A DNA stretch of 64,000 nt from Jiangella mangrovi (GTDB taxonomy: Bacteria; Actinomycetota; Actinomycetes; Jiangellales; Jiangellaceae). The notes beneath the pieces were generated by a model, which saw nothing but the letters and a program-made list of their open reading frames with translations, was not told the DNA's origin and ran no database searches. How positions within the stretch are numbered: position 1 is the first letter of the stretch; every line of letters starts with the position of its first letter. The translations under genes were made by a program, and so were the position numbers. This document shows positions 35,298-43,287 of the stretch, in pieces. Location of the stretch: assembly GCF_014204975.1 (NCBI RefSeq), contig NZ_JACHMM010000001.1:2852001-2916000 (forward strand), in the 5' to 3' direction.

Positions 35298-35464
35298 TCA
35301 CCGGCGCCTCGTCGCCCGGACACAACTGAATACCCAGGACAACGCACCTGCACCCCTGCCCCAGGCAGGGACCACCCCCGGGCGGAGGCCGGGGCTCGGC
35401 GGCAACGGATCGCCGGGACGCGGTGCGCCAGACACCTCCGAACGAACCAGTGAGGAACAACCGC

Positions 35465-35842
35465 ATGGCACGCCTCGTCGGCGTCGACCTCCCGCGCGAC
35501 AAGCGCCTGGAGGTAGCACTCACGTACATCTTCGGCATCGGGCGTACCCGAGCGCTGGAGACTCTGAAGGAGACGGGCGTCAGCCCGGACATCCGCGTCA
35601 AGGACCTCGGTGACGAGGAGCTGGTCAAGCTCCGCGACTGGATCGAGGCCAACTACCAGATCGAGGGTGACCTGCGCCGCGAGGTGCAGAGCGACATCCG
35701 CCGCAAGATCGAGATCGGTAGCTATCAGGGCATCCGGCACCGCCGCGGGCTCCCCGTCCGTGGTCAGCGCACTCACACGAATGCCCGTACCCGCAAGGGT
35801 CGGAAGAAGACCGTCGCCGGCAAGAAGAAGGCCGGCAAGTGA
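35465..35842 (+). CDS. rpsM: 30S ribosomal protein S13
   Basis: S13 forms bridges to the 50S subunit and contacts the P-site tRNA. The 125-residue product has [20 protein letters not shown] and the basic tail [21 protein letters not shown] 35465 (AGTGAGGAAC upstream) is the conserved start; the longer frame is not. There is a gap of 167 bases after rpmJ. Confidence 0.99.
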   Translation: MARLVGVDLPRDKRLEVALTYIFGIGRTRALETLKETGVSPDIRVKDLGDEELVKLRDWIEANYQIEGDLRREVQSDIRRKIEIGSYQGIRHRRGLPVRGQRTHTNARTRKGRKKTVAGKKKAGK

Positions 35843-35922
35843 GTGCCGCGACGGCGACCTCTTCGCCGTCGCGCGCAGCGAACCGCTGACCTACGAAGCT
35901 TTCGGACAGGAGTACCGCACAC

Positions 35923-36321
35923 ATGCCACCCGCCAAGGGCCGCCAGACCAAGGTGCGCCGCAAGGAGAAGAAGAACGTCGCTCATGGTGTCGCGCACATC
36001 AAGAGCACGTTCAACAACACGATCGTCTCGATCACCGACCCTCAGGGCAACGTGATCGCGTGGGCCAGCGCCGGCCAGGTGGGCTTCAAGGGCTCGCGCA
36101 AGTCGACGCCGTTCGCCGCGCAGATGGCCGCCGAGGCGGCCGCCCGCCGTGCCCAGGAGCACGGCATGCGCAAGGTCGACGTGTTCGTCAAGGGCCCGGG
36201 CTCGGGCCGGGAGACCGCGATTCGCTCGCTGCAGGCCGTCGGCCTCGAGGTCGGTTCGATTTCGGACGTGACCCCGCAGGCGCACAACGGCTGCCGTCCG
36301 CCGAAGCGCCGCCGCGTCTGA
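35923..36321 (+). CDS. rpsK: 30S ribosomal protein S11
   Basis: S11 lines the mRNA exit channel on the 30S platform. The 132-residue product has [20 protein letters not shown] and the C-terminal [18 protein letters not shown]. The ATG has ACAGGAG upstream. Confidence 0.99.
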   Translation: MPPAKGRQTKVRRKEKKNVAHGVAHIKSTFNNTIVSITDPQGNVIAWASAGQVGFKGSRKSTPFAAQMAAEAAARRAQEHGMRKVDVFVKGPGSGRETAIRSLQAVGLEVGSISDVTPQAHNGCRPPKRRRV

Positions 36322-36353
36322 CCCGCCGAGACCCCGAGGAGACCTGATCCACC

Positions 36354-36959
36354 ATGGCCCGTTACACCGGCCCACTCACGAAGAAGTCGCGCCGCCTGGG
36401 CGTCGACCTGATCGGTGAGGACAAGGCCTACGAGCGCCGTCCTTACCCGCCCGGCCAGCACGGCCGCGGCCGGCAGAAGGAGAGCGAGTACCGCCTCCAG
36501 CTGCACGAGAAGCAGAAGGCGCGCTACACCTACGGCGTCCTCGAGAAGCAGTTCCGCCGCTACTACGAAGAGGCCAACCGGCGCCAGGGGCGCACGGGTG
36601 ACGTCCTCCTGCAGCTGCTGGAGTCGCGCCTCGACAACGTCGTCTACCGCGCCGGCCTGGCCCGCACGCGGCGGCACGCCCGCCAGCTGGTCGTCCACGG
36701 CCACTTCACGGTCAACGGCCGCAAGGTGAACGTGCCCTCCTACCAGGTGGCCCTGCACGACGTCATCGACGTGCGGGACAAGTCCAAGGAGACGACCCCG
36801 TTCATCATCGCCCGCGAGACCCACGGCGACCGCCCGGTCCCCGCGTGGCTCGAGGTCATCCCGAACCAGCTGCGCGTGCTGGTCCACCAGCTCCCGACCC
36901 GGCAGCAGATCGACACGCCGGTCCAGGAGCAGCTCATCGTCGAGTTCTACTCGAAGTAA
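36354..36959 (+). CDS. rpsD: 30S ribosomal protein S4, zinc-free form
   Basis: S4 nucleates 30S assembly and affects decoding accuracy. The 201-residue product has the S4 RNA-binding domain (RLDNVVYRAGLARTRRHARQ, VVHGHFTVNGRKV). It has no cysteines, so it is the zinc-free form, in contrast to the zinc forms of S14 and L36 in the same region. Confidence 0.99.
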   Translation: MARYTGPLTKKSRRLGVDLIGEDKAYERRPYPPGQHGRGRQKESEYRLQLHEKQKARYTYGVLEKQFRRYYEEANRRQGRTGDVLLQLLESRLDNVVYRAGLARTRRHARQLVVHGHFTVNGRKVNVPSYQVALHDVIDVRDKSKETTPFIIARETHGDRPVPAWLEVIPNQLRVLVHQLPTRQQIDTPVQEQLIVEFYSK

Positions 36960-36970
36960 CCCGCACCACG

Positions 36971-37000
36971 GCCGTGGCCGGCACTCCCGCCGGCCACGGC
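36971..37000 (+). terminator. Hairpin between rpsD and rpoA
   Basis: A perfect 12-bp stem (gccgtggccggc with gccggccacggc) and a 6-nt loop start 11 bases after rpsD. It has no T-tract, so partial attenuation that lowers or tunes rpoA expression is more likely than full termination. Confidence 0.6.
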
Positions 37001-37049
37001 TCCTGATCGCGACAGTCAAATAGCGGGCGTCGCGGAGAGGAAGTCAGAA

Positions 37050-38063
37050 GTGCTCATCACCCAGCGTCCCAGTCTCAGCGAAGAGTCGCTGAACGACTAC
37101 CGCGCCCGGTTCACCATCGAGCCGCTCGAGCCGGGTTTCGGCTACACGCTCGGTAACTCGCTGCGCCGGACCCTGCTCTCGAGCATCCCCGGCGCGGCCA
37201 TCACGTCGATCCGCATCGACGGTGTGCTGCACGAGTTCACCACCATCCCCGGGGTGAAGGAGGACGTCACCGACGTCATCCTGAACCTCAAGGGCCTCGT
37301 CGTCTCATCCGAGCACGACGAGCCCGTCGTGATGTACCTGCGCAAGCAGGGTCCCGGCGCCGTCACCGCCGCCGACATCGCGCCGCCCGCCGGGGTCGAG
37401 GTGCACAACCCGGACCTGCACATCGCGACGCTGAACGGCAAGGGCAAGCTGGAGATGGAGCTGACGGTCGAGCGCGGCCGCGGCTACGTGTCGGCCGTGC
37501 AGAACAAGCGCGCCGACGCCGAGATCGGCCGCATCCCGGTCGACTCCATCTACTCGCCGGTCCTCAAGGTCACCTACAAGGTCGAGGCGACCCGCGTCGA
37601 GGGCCGCACCGACTTCGACCGGCTCATCGTCGACGTCGAGACCAAGCAGTCGATCCGGCCGCGGGACGCGCTCGCGTCGGCCGGCAGCACGCTCGTCGAG
37701 CTGTTCGGGCTCGCCCGCGAGCTGAACATCGAGGCCGAGGGCATCGAGATCGGCCCGTCGCCGGTCGACGCCCAGCTGGCCGCCGACCTCGCGCTGCCGA
37801 TCGAGGACCTGCAGCTGACCGTCCGTTCGTACAACTGCCTCAAGCGTGAGGGCATCCACTCCGTGGGTGAGCTCGTCTCCCGCAGCGAGGCCGACCTCCT
37901 CGACATCCGCAACTTCGGCCAGAAGTCGATCGACGAGGTCAAGGCGAAGCTGGCCACCATGGGCCTCGGCCTCAAGGACAGCGCGCCCGGCTTCGACCCG
38001 GCCGCGGCCGTCGACAGCTACGGCGACGACGACCAGTCCTACGCCGAGGACGAGCAGTACTGA
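37050..38063 (+). CDS. rpoA: RNA polymerase alpha subunit
   Basis: The alpha dimer nucleates polymerase assembly and its C-terminal domain contacts UP elements and activators. The 337-residue product has the N-terminal dimer domain ([20 protein letters not shown]) and the helix-hairpin-helix CTD ([33 protein letters not shown]). It ends in an acidic tail ([13 protein letters not shown]). The GTG start at 37050 follows GAGAGGAAG. Confidence 0.99.
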   Translation: MLITQRPSLSEESLNDYRARFTIEPLEPGFGYTLGNSLRRTLLSSIPGAAITSIRIDGVLHEFTTIPGVKEDVTDVILNLKGLVVSSEHDEPVVMYLRKQGPGAVTAADIAPPAGVEVHNPDLHIATLNGKGKLEMELTVERGRGYVSAVQNKRADAEIGRIPVDSIYSPVLKVTYKVEATRVEGRTDFDRLIVDVETKQSIRPRDALASAGSTLVELFGLARELNIEAEGIEIGPSPVDAQLAADLALPIEDLQLTVRSYNCLKREGIHSVGELVSRSEADLLDIRNFGQKSIDEVKAKLATMGLGLKDSAPGFDPAAAVDSYGDDDQSYAEDEQY

Positions 38064-38109
38064 CCGAGCGCGGCCGGTAGCGGTCGCCACCACACAGGAG
38101 TAGATCACC

Positions 38110-38709
38110 ATGCCCACCCCAACCAAGGGTGCTCGCCTGGGCGGTTCGCCGGCTCACCAGCGCGCGATCCTCGCCAACCTGGCGACCGCGCTGTTCGAGC
38201 ACGGCCGCATCACCACCACCGAGGCCAAGGCCCGCCGCCTGCGTCCGGTCGCCGAGCGTCTGATCAGCAAGGCCAAGCGCGGCGACCTGCACGCGCGGCG
38301 CCAGGTGCTCAGCACGATCCGCGACAAGGACGTCGTGCACGTGCTGTTCGCCGAGATCGGCCCGCGCTACGAGAACCGCAACGGCGGCTACACCCGGATC
38401 GTCAAGATCGGTCCGCGGAAGGGTGACAACGCTCCGATGGCGGTCATCGAGCTGGTCGAGCCCCTGGCCGAGCAGGTCGTGACCGAGGCGACGAGCGCCA
38501 CCCGGCGCGCGGCGCAGACGGCGGCTCCGGCCGCCGCCGCGGCTTCGGCTGCTGAGGCCACCGAGGCTCCTGCCGACAAGGCGACCGAGGCTCCGGCCGA
38601 GGAGACCACGGAGGCTGCCGAGGCCACGGCTGACGAGGCCCCCGAGGCCGCGGCCGACGACGCCGCCGAGGCGAAGGGCGACGACGAGGACAAGGCCGAG
38701 AAGGCCTGA
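38110..38709 (+). CDS. rplQ: 50S ribosomal protein L17, with long Ala/Glu tail
   Basis: L17 lies at the tunnel exit. The conserved core is residues 1-120 ([40 protein letters not shown]). The protein is 199 residues because of a tail of about 75 residues rich in Ala, Glu, Thr and Asp with repeated TEAP/EAAE-like units and an acidic end ([11 protein letters not shown]). The tail's acidic charge contrasts with the basic tail on L29. truA follows after 26 bases. Confidence 0.97.
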   Translation: MPTPTKGARLGGSPAHQRAILANLATALFEHGRITTTEAKARRLRPVAERLISKAKRGDLHARRQVLSTIRDKDVVHVLFAEIGPRYENRNGGYTRIVKIGPRKGDNAPMAVIELVEPLAEQVVTEATSATRRAAQTAAPAAAAASAAEATEAPADKATEAPAEETTEAAEATADEAPEAAADDAAEAKGDDEDKAEKA

Positions 38710-38735
38710 CCTCCGCGTCGCAGCACAGCACCGTC

Positions 38736-39605
38736 ATGCAGCCCGCCGACCCCGCACCCGGTGGCGGCGGGCTGCTGCGTGTCCGGCTCGACCTCGCCTA
38801 CGACGGGACGGCGTTCTCCGGCTGGGCCACGCAGCCGGGTCTGCGGACCGTGCAGGGGGTGCTCGAGGAGGCCCTGGGCCGGGTGCTGCGCATCGACCCG
38901 CCGCGGCTCACGGTCGCCGGGCGCACCGACGCCGGCGTGCACGCCCGCGGCCAGGTCTGCCACGTCGACGTCCCGGCGACGGCGTGGGCGGCGGCGCCCG
39001 GCCGCTCGGACCGGCCGCCGGCAGTGGCGCTGCTGCGGCGGCTGGCCGGGGTCCTGCCCGGCGACGTCCGGGTGCACGGCGTCGCCGAGGCGCCGGCCGG
39101 GTTCGACGCCCGGTTCTCCGCCGTCTGGCGCCGCTACCGCTACCGCGTCGCCGACACCGCGTACGGCGCCGACCCGCTGCTGCGCGCCTTCGTGCTCTGG
39201 CACGACCGCCCGCTCGACGTCGAGGCGATGAACGCCGCGGCCCTGGGGCTGCTCGGCGAGCACGACTTCGCGGCCTACTGCCGCCCGCGCGAGGGCGCGA
39301 CGACCATCCGCGAGCTGCGGGTGCTGTCGTGGGAGCGCACGGCCGACGGGCTCGCCGTCGCCACCGTCGAGGCCGACGCGTTCTGCCACAACCAGGTGCG
39401 GGCCATGATCGGCGCGCTGTTGCTGGTCGGCGACGGCCGGCGCCCGGTCGACTGGCCGGCGACGGTGCTCGCCGCGGGCCGGCGCGACTCCGGCGTCACC
39501 GTCATCCCGCCGCACGGGCTGACCCTCGAGGCCGTCGGCTACCCGCCCGACGATCGGCTCGCGGCCCGCGCCGCGGCCGCGCGCAACGTGCGGACGCTGG
39601 GCTGA
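38736..39605 (+). CDS. truA: tRNA pseudouridine(38-40) synthase
   Basis: TruA makes pseudouridine at positions 38-40 of the anticodon arm. The 289-residue product has the catalytic Asp in the motif [13 protein letters not shown] and the family segment RYRYRV, plus [17 protein letters not shown]. It is the usual neighbour of rplQ and ends the ribosomal region; rplM-rpsI, often next, are not here. Confidence 0.97.
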   Translation: MQPADPAPGGGGLLRVRLDLAYDGTAFSGWATQPGLRTVQGVLEEALGRVLRIDPPRLTVAGRTDAGVHARGQVCHVDVPATAWAAAPGRSDRPPAVALLRRLAGVLPGDVRVHGVAEAPAGFDARFSAVWRRYRYRVADTAYGADPLLRAFVLWHDRPLDVEAMNAAALGLLGEHDFAAYCRPREGATTIRELRVLSWERTADGLAVATVEADAFCHNQVRAMIGALLLVGDGRRPVDWPATVLAAGRRDSGVTVIPPHGLTLEAVGYPPDDRLAARAAAARNVRTLG

Positions 39606-39672
39606 TCCCCTCGCGCCCCAGGAGCGCCGGGCCCTCAGACCCGCCGGTGTCGGGTTGCGTCGGCCGCTCACT

Positions 39673-39736
39673 GTTGATCATGGAGGAAGGCGCCCTCCAT
39701 GTCGCTCTAGACCCGACCTTCTCCATGATCATCAAC
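39673..39736. repeat. Palindromic intergenic element, copy B
   Basis: Left arm GTTGATCATGGAG (39673-39685) pairs with CTCCATGATCATCAAC (39721-39736; three extra bases). Read on the minus strand its interior (GAGAAGGTCGG) aligns with copy A at 26431. The 320-base gap 39606-39925 otherwise holds only copy C and no ORF. Confidence 0.75.
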
Positions 39737-39764
39737 CGTTTGTGCTGTCCTGGCGACGCAAAAG

Positions 39765-39778
39765 GTTGATGATCATGG
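39765..39778. repeat. Palindromic intergenic element, half copy C
   Basis: GTTGATGATCATGG here is identical to the reverse complement of the right arm of copy B, 28 bases away, so the three arms form nested or alternative hairpins. Confidence 0.6.
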
Positions 39779-39925
39779 CCTGGGGCGCGGGTCGTGAGCG
39801 GCCGGCGGAACCCGACCACGGCGGGACCGGTCGCGGGCTTGCCCGGGGCGACGACAATCGTGTCCAGGGGGTAGGTCGGGGGAATCCCTGAGGGCAAACG
39901 CGGCCCGGGCGCGTAGCCTGGAGGA

Positions 39926-40348
39926 GTGTTCACCGACGCGATCGAGATTGCCGTAGCCGCACTGGGGCTCGGGCTTGTCGTACTGTCCGTGCGGCAGGCA
40001 CGGGCCAAGGGCTGGGCGGCCTCGCTGCAGATGGCGGCGGGCGGGTTCCTGCTCATGGGTGCCTCCGCCATCGGCTTCGTCGGCTTCGTCGCGGGCCTGG
40101 TCTTCTCGCCGGTCGCCTGGGTCGGGGTCGGGCTGCTGGCGGTGGCCGGCCTGCTCTTCGTGACGGGCCAGAAGCTCGAGGTGCCCAGGGGCTCCGCAAA
40201 GGCCGCCGACGCCGTCGGCGAGTCCGGGCCGGCGCCCAAGGGCGCGGTCGACGCCGCCCCCAAGCGCGGCAAGAAGCAGCAGGCATCCTCCGGCGACCCG
40301 GAGCTCGACGACATCGAGGCCATCCTCCGCCGCCACGGCATCCAGTAG
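39926..40348 (+). CDS. Small membrane protein of unknown function
   Basis: A 140-residue protein from a GTG start preceded by TGGAGGA. Three hydrophobic segments (about 5-21, 33-58, 60-80) are followed by a charged cytoplasmic tail that ends DPELDDIEAILRRHGIQ. The tail end looks conserved in character with small membrane proteins near truA in other actinobacteria. I do not recognise a family with a function. Confidence 0.75.
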   Translation: MFTDAIEIAVAALGLGLVVLSVRQARAKGWAASLQMAAGGFLLMGASAIGFVGFVAGLVFSPVAWVGVGLLAVAGLLFVTGQKLEVPRGSAKAADAVGESGPAPKGAVDAAPKRGKKQQASSGDPELDDIEAILRRHGIQ

Positions 40349-40461
40349 AGCTGGGTTTCGCCTGGCGGGGCGGGGGAGTCTGGCGACGGGTGGGGCGTCC
40401 TGGCGGGCTGCGGTGTCCGCGATGTGGGATTTGCCGGCGGTTTCTGGGCTGCCCACCATGA

Positions 40462-40507
40462 TTTCTCCCACTCCACGAGGCCTGCAGGCCTATTGGTGTG
40501 GGTGAAA
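40462..40507. terminator. Large bidirectional hairpin
   Basis: Outer arms tttctcccactcca and tggtgtgggtgaaa pair at 12 of 14 positions around an inner perfect palindrome AGGCCTGCAGGCCT. It lies between convergent genes and ends in A/T pairs, so it can serve as a terminator in both directions. The rest of 40349-40616 holds one short repeat arm. Confidence 0.7.
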
Positions 40508-40528
40508 GCCTGGTGATGTACTGGATCC

Positions 40529-40540
40529 TTGATGATCATC
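40529..40540. repeat. Palindromic intergenic element, arm D
   Basis: TTGATGATCATC matches the arms of copies B and C but has no pairing partner nearby. It may be a decayed copy. Confidence 0.4.
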
Positions 40541-40573
40541 GCTGTCCACAGCCCCGCCGGACCGAAAGGCGAC

Positions 40574-40596
40574 GGCGAGGCGGAGCCCACCTCGCC
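40574..40596 (-). terminator. Possible terminator of the MBL-fold gene
   Basis: A 7-bp stem (ggcgagg/cctcgcc) with a 9-nt loop lies 21-43 bases beyond the stop of the leftward gene. It is weak; the larger hairpin at 40462-40507 is a backup. Confidence 0.35.
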
Positions 40597-40616
40597 CACC
40601 CGGCCACACCTCGAAC

Positions 40617-41447
40617 TCACAGCTCCAGGACGTCGTTCTCGCGGCCGACGACGACGGGCAGGGGTGCGGCCGCCGCGTGCTTCGAGGCCAACTCGTCCGC
40701 CTCGTCGTCCGGGCGGGTGGGGGCGTGGTGGATGAGCACCAGCCGGCCCACGCGGGCCTGTACCGCCAGCGCGATGGCGTCGCCGGCGGTCGCGTGTCCG
40801 TAGGCCGTGGCCCAGTAGCGCTCGCCGTCGGTGAACTGCGCGTCGTGCAGGAGCACGTCGACTCCGTCGGCCAGGTCGGCGGCCGCTCCGTCGTCCGCCG
40901 CGGCGTCGTGGTCGGGCAGGTAGGCGAGGCTGACGCCGTCGGCCTCCACCCGGATGCCGAACGTGCGCCCGCCCTTGTGCGCGATGTCGGCCAGCCGGAC
41001 CCGGGCGCCGCCGGCCTCGAACCAGCCGGCATCGCGGGCGCCGAACCGCCACCGTCCGGCCAGTCCTTCGGGGCCGATGGGGAAGTGCGGCGGCGACATC
41101 GCCCGGCGCAGCAGCGTCGCCGCCGACCCCGGCACGTCCGGCGCCGCGACGGACTGGGCGGGCAGCCACAGCCGCACGTCGGCGCCGTCGACGTCGCCGG
41201 AGCGGAAGAACGGCAGCCCCTGCACGTGGTCCCAGTGCAGGTGGCTCAGCACCAGGTCGCCGCGGTACGGCGCGCCCCCCAGCAGCGCCGTCAGGTTCGC
41301 GAGACCGGTGCCGGCGTCGAGCACGAGCCCGGGCGCGGTCTCGCCCCGCACGGTGACCGAGACGCACGACGTGTGCCCGCCGGTCCGCACGAACGCGGCG
41401 CCGGGGGCGGGCGTGGAGCCCCGGACACCGTGCAGGGTGACCCTCAC
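40617..41447 (-). CDS. Metallo-beta-lactamase-fold hydrolase (cyclic-nucleotide phosphodiesterase / RNase Z-like)
   Basis: A 276-residue MBL-fold protein. VTLHGVRGSTPAPG at the start and the metal motif LSHLHWDHVQGLPF (HxHxDH) are typical of the RNase Z/class II phosphodiesterase-like branch; later ligands are seen in LLHDAQFT and GHATAGDA and LIHHAPTR. Start GTG 41447 overlaps the stop of the cyclic-nucleotide-binding protein (GTGA). That coupling and a nucleotide cyclase 1.8 kb away suggest cyclic nucleotide breakdown, but the fold also covers RNA and phosphorylcholine processing enzymes. Confidence 0.85.
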   Translation of the reverse strand: MRVTLHGVRGSTPAPGAAFVRTGGHTSCVSVTVRGETAPGLVLDAGTGLANLTALLGGAPYRGDLVLSHLHWDHVQGLPFFRSGDVDGADVRLWLPAQSVAAPDVPGSAATLLRRAMSPPHFPIGPEGLAGRWRFGARDAGWFEAGGARVRLADIAHKGGRTFGIRVEADGVSLAYLPDHDAAADDGAAADLADGVDVLLHDAQFTDGERYWATAYGHATAGDAIALAVQARVGRLVLIHHAPTRPDDEADELASKHAAAAPLPVVVGRENDVLEL

Positions 41448-42466
41448 GCCGTCACGTCCTCCCGGCGGTGCGAGCCGGCCAGCTCGGCCAGCCGGTCGCG
41501 GTCGACGGCCGTCGACGGCGCCACCGCGACCCGCACCGGGGTGGCGGCGATCAGGGTCGAGGTGCGCCGTCCGCCCTCCAGGACGGCGCGCTCGCCCAGC
41601 ACCGCGCCCGGCCCGACCTCGGCCAGCCGCCGCCCGTCGACCTCGACCCGCAGGACGCCGTCGAGCAGCAGGTAGAGCTCGTCGCCGGGCTCGCCCTGCA
41701 GCGTCAGCATGTCCTCGGCGGCGAGGGTCCGGATGCGCGGCTTCTGTGCGCCGCCCATGAGCAGCCGCGACATCACCCGCTCGGCAGCACTCTCGACCTC
41801 GACGGTCAGCGCCGGTGAGTCCTCGTCGCCCCACGGCGTGCGCGAGCCGAACGAGTGCGCCGCCCAGCCCGAGTAGTCGGTGAGGCCGCTCTTCAGCGTG
41901 AGCGCGCCGCCGCCGTCGTACACCCAGTGCCGCGGGAACGCGCTGGCTCCGGGCAGCTCGACGACGGACCGGCCGTCCGGGTGGATGACCAGCGACAGCG
42001 TCGTCCATACCAGCGGCGACTGCAGCTTGACGAACGGCGGGTGCGGCACCGCGCGGGGCGCCGGCAACGCCGTCCGGCCGCCGCAGGTCTGCGTCAGCCG
42101 CACGCTGCCGTCGGCCAGGTACTCGGGCTCGCGGCGCAGGTCCGGTAGCGCGACGGCGGCGAACGTGGCGCCCAGCTTGCCGATGCGCACCGTCGTCGAT
42201 CCCATGCGCACGCCCGACGCGCCGGTGTAGCCGGCCCGGACGACCCGGCCGTTCTCGACCTCCGCCCAGCCGGCCAGCACGTTGGCATAGCGGAAGCGGT
42301 CGTCGGCGCGCAGCTGCTCGAGGCCGGTGGCGTCACCGAGGTCGCCGGGCGGCGGCGGGTCGTAGTGGGTGAAGCCGGTCTCGAACGCGGCCTTCGTGAG
42401 CCCGGTGACGGCCTCGGACGGGATCCACGACAGCGTGGTGGCGGTGGCCTCGATGCGGGTGGTCAT
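41444..42466 (-). CDS. Protein with C-terminal cyclic-nucleotide-binding domain
   Basis: A 340-residue protein. The C-terminal 110 residues form a cNMP-binding domain: GEPGDELYLLLDGVLRVEV and a phosphate-binding cassette with GERAVLEGGRRTSTL, where the Glu and Arg that contact the cyclic nucleotide are in place. The N-terminal 230 residues are a globular region I do not recognise (motifs GASGVRMGSTTVRIGKLGAT). There is no DNA-binding helix-turn-helix after the cNMP domain, so it is not a CRP-type regulator. It is transcribed with the MBL-fold gene. Confidence 0.85.
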   Translation of the reverse strand: MTTRIEATATTLSWIPSEAVTGLTKAAFETGFTHYDPPPPGDLGDATGLEQLRADDRFRYANVLAGWAEVENGRVVRAGYTGASGVRMGSTTVRIGKLGATFAAVALPDLRREPEYLADGSVRLTQTCGGRTALPAPRAVPHPPFVKLQSPLVWTTLSLVIHPDGRSVVELPGASAFPRHWVYDGGGALTLKSGLTDYSGWAAHSFGSRTPWGDEDSPALTVEVESAAERVMSRLLMGGAQKPRIRTLAAEDMLTLQGEPGDELYLLLDGVLRVEVDGRRLAEVGPGAVLGERAVLEGGRRTSTLIAATPVRVAVAPSTAVDRDRLAELAGSHRREDVTA

Positions 42467-42556
42467 GTCTCTGCCCCCAGGTCGGACGGGTCGATGCTGC
42501 TCCCCACGCTAGGGAGCGCCGTCGTGGGCCGGCAGGGTGCAGGCAGGCGAGGTGGA

Positions 42557-42573
42557 GGGGGTGCTGGCACGCC
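42557..42573. promoter_or_regulatory. Shared near-palindrome, copy 1
   Basis: GGGGGTGCTGGCACGCC lies about 36 bases before the ATG of the next gene, next to a TTGACA box (42576-42581). Copies at 43212 and 57508 have the same core with dyad GGGGTGC-TG-GCACCCC. Confidence 0.6.
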
Positions 42574-42608
42574 GTTTGACATTGATCAAGTGGGGTATTT
42601 CAGGCGGT

Positions 42609-43091
42609 ATGGGAGTCTTGACCAAGCATCGGACGACGACCGCCGCCGGCGTGATCGCGGCGTTCGTACTGGTCCTCGTGTTCGGCAGTCCGCCGTACGT
42701 CGACTGGGCCCGCGACAACGCCAATGGCGGTGGCGCCCTCGACTGGTTCCTCACCCTCCTCACCTGGCCGTCGTGGAACTTCGACGCCGACCTCCCGGTC
42801 CGGGACATCTTCGCGATCATGCTCCGCGCGATCCTCGTGGTGGTCTTCACCGCGGTGTTCCTGGCCGTCCTCGCCGGGCAGACCGCCCGGAACTCTGCCG
42901 GCCAGCTGCTCTCCGGCTGGGCGGCGTACATCTTCGCCGGCGCCTCTGCCGGCCTGCTCACCGCGATCATCCAGAGCAACCCGTCGACGCTGGGCGCGTT
43001 CCAGGCGGCCGCCGCCGGCGCGGCGTACGGGCTGTTCACCGGTTGGATCGTCGGGCTCGCCACGTTCGGGAGCCCCGGCCGGCGCGGCTGA
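42609..43091 (+). CDS. Membrane protein of unknown function
   Basis: A 160-residue protein with four likely membrane segments (about 10-27, 64-90, 97-115 and 125-152) and a charged loop GSPPYVDWARDNANGGG facing out. ATG 42609 was chosen; the frame is open further upstream but only over the palindrome and promoter region. I do not recognise the family. It is followed by a strong terminator, so it is a single-gene unit. Confidence 0.7.
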   Translation: MGVLTKHRTTTAAGVIAAFVLVLVFGSPPYVDWARDNANGGGALDWFLTLLTWPSWNFDADLPVRDIFAIMLRAILVVVFTAVFLAVLAGQTARNSAGQLLSGWAAYIFAGASAGLLTAIIQSNPSTLGAFQAAAAGAAYGLFTGWIVGLATFGSPGRRG

Positions 43092-43110
43092 CCCCCCGGT
43101 CGCGCCCTCC

Positions 43111-43151
43111 GCGAGCGCCCCTCACCCGCCCCCCGAGTGAGGGGCGCTCGC
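43111..43151 (+). terminator. Terminator before the cyclase operon
   Basis: A perfect 15-bp stem (gcgagcgcccctcac with gtgaggggcgctcgc), loop 11 nt, starts 20 bases after the membrane-protein stop. It isolates the operon that follows. Confidence 0.85.
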
Positions 43152-43211
43152 ACGCCCGGACCCGGGCGGGAAGCGCGCCAGCAGCACGAGGGAGGGCGGC
43201 ACGAGCGCCCA

Positions 43212-43228
43212 GGGGATGCTGGCACCCC
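43212..43228. promoter_or_regulatory. Shared near-palindrome, copy 2
   Basis: GGGGATGCTGGCACCCC, one base different from a perfect dyad, centred about 68 bases before the ATG of the receiver-cyclase gene. Confidence 0.6.
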
Positions 43229-43287
43229 GTCGCATTGAGGTGGCTGCAGCACTGGTGCAACGGCGCCGGTAGGAGTGTCATTGCCGC

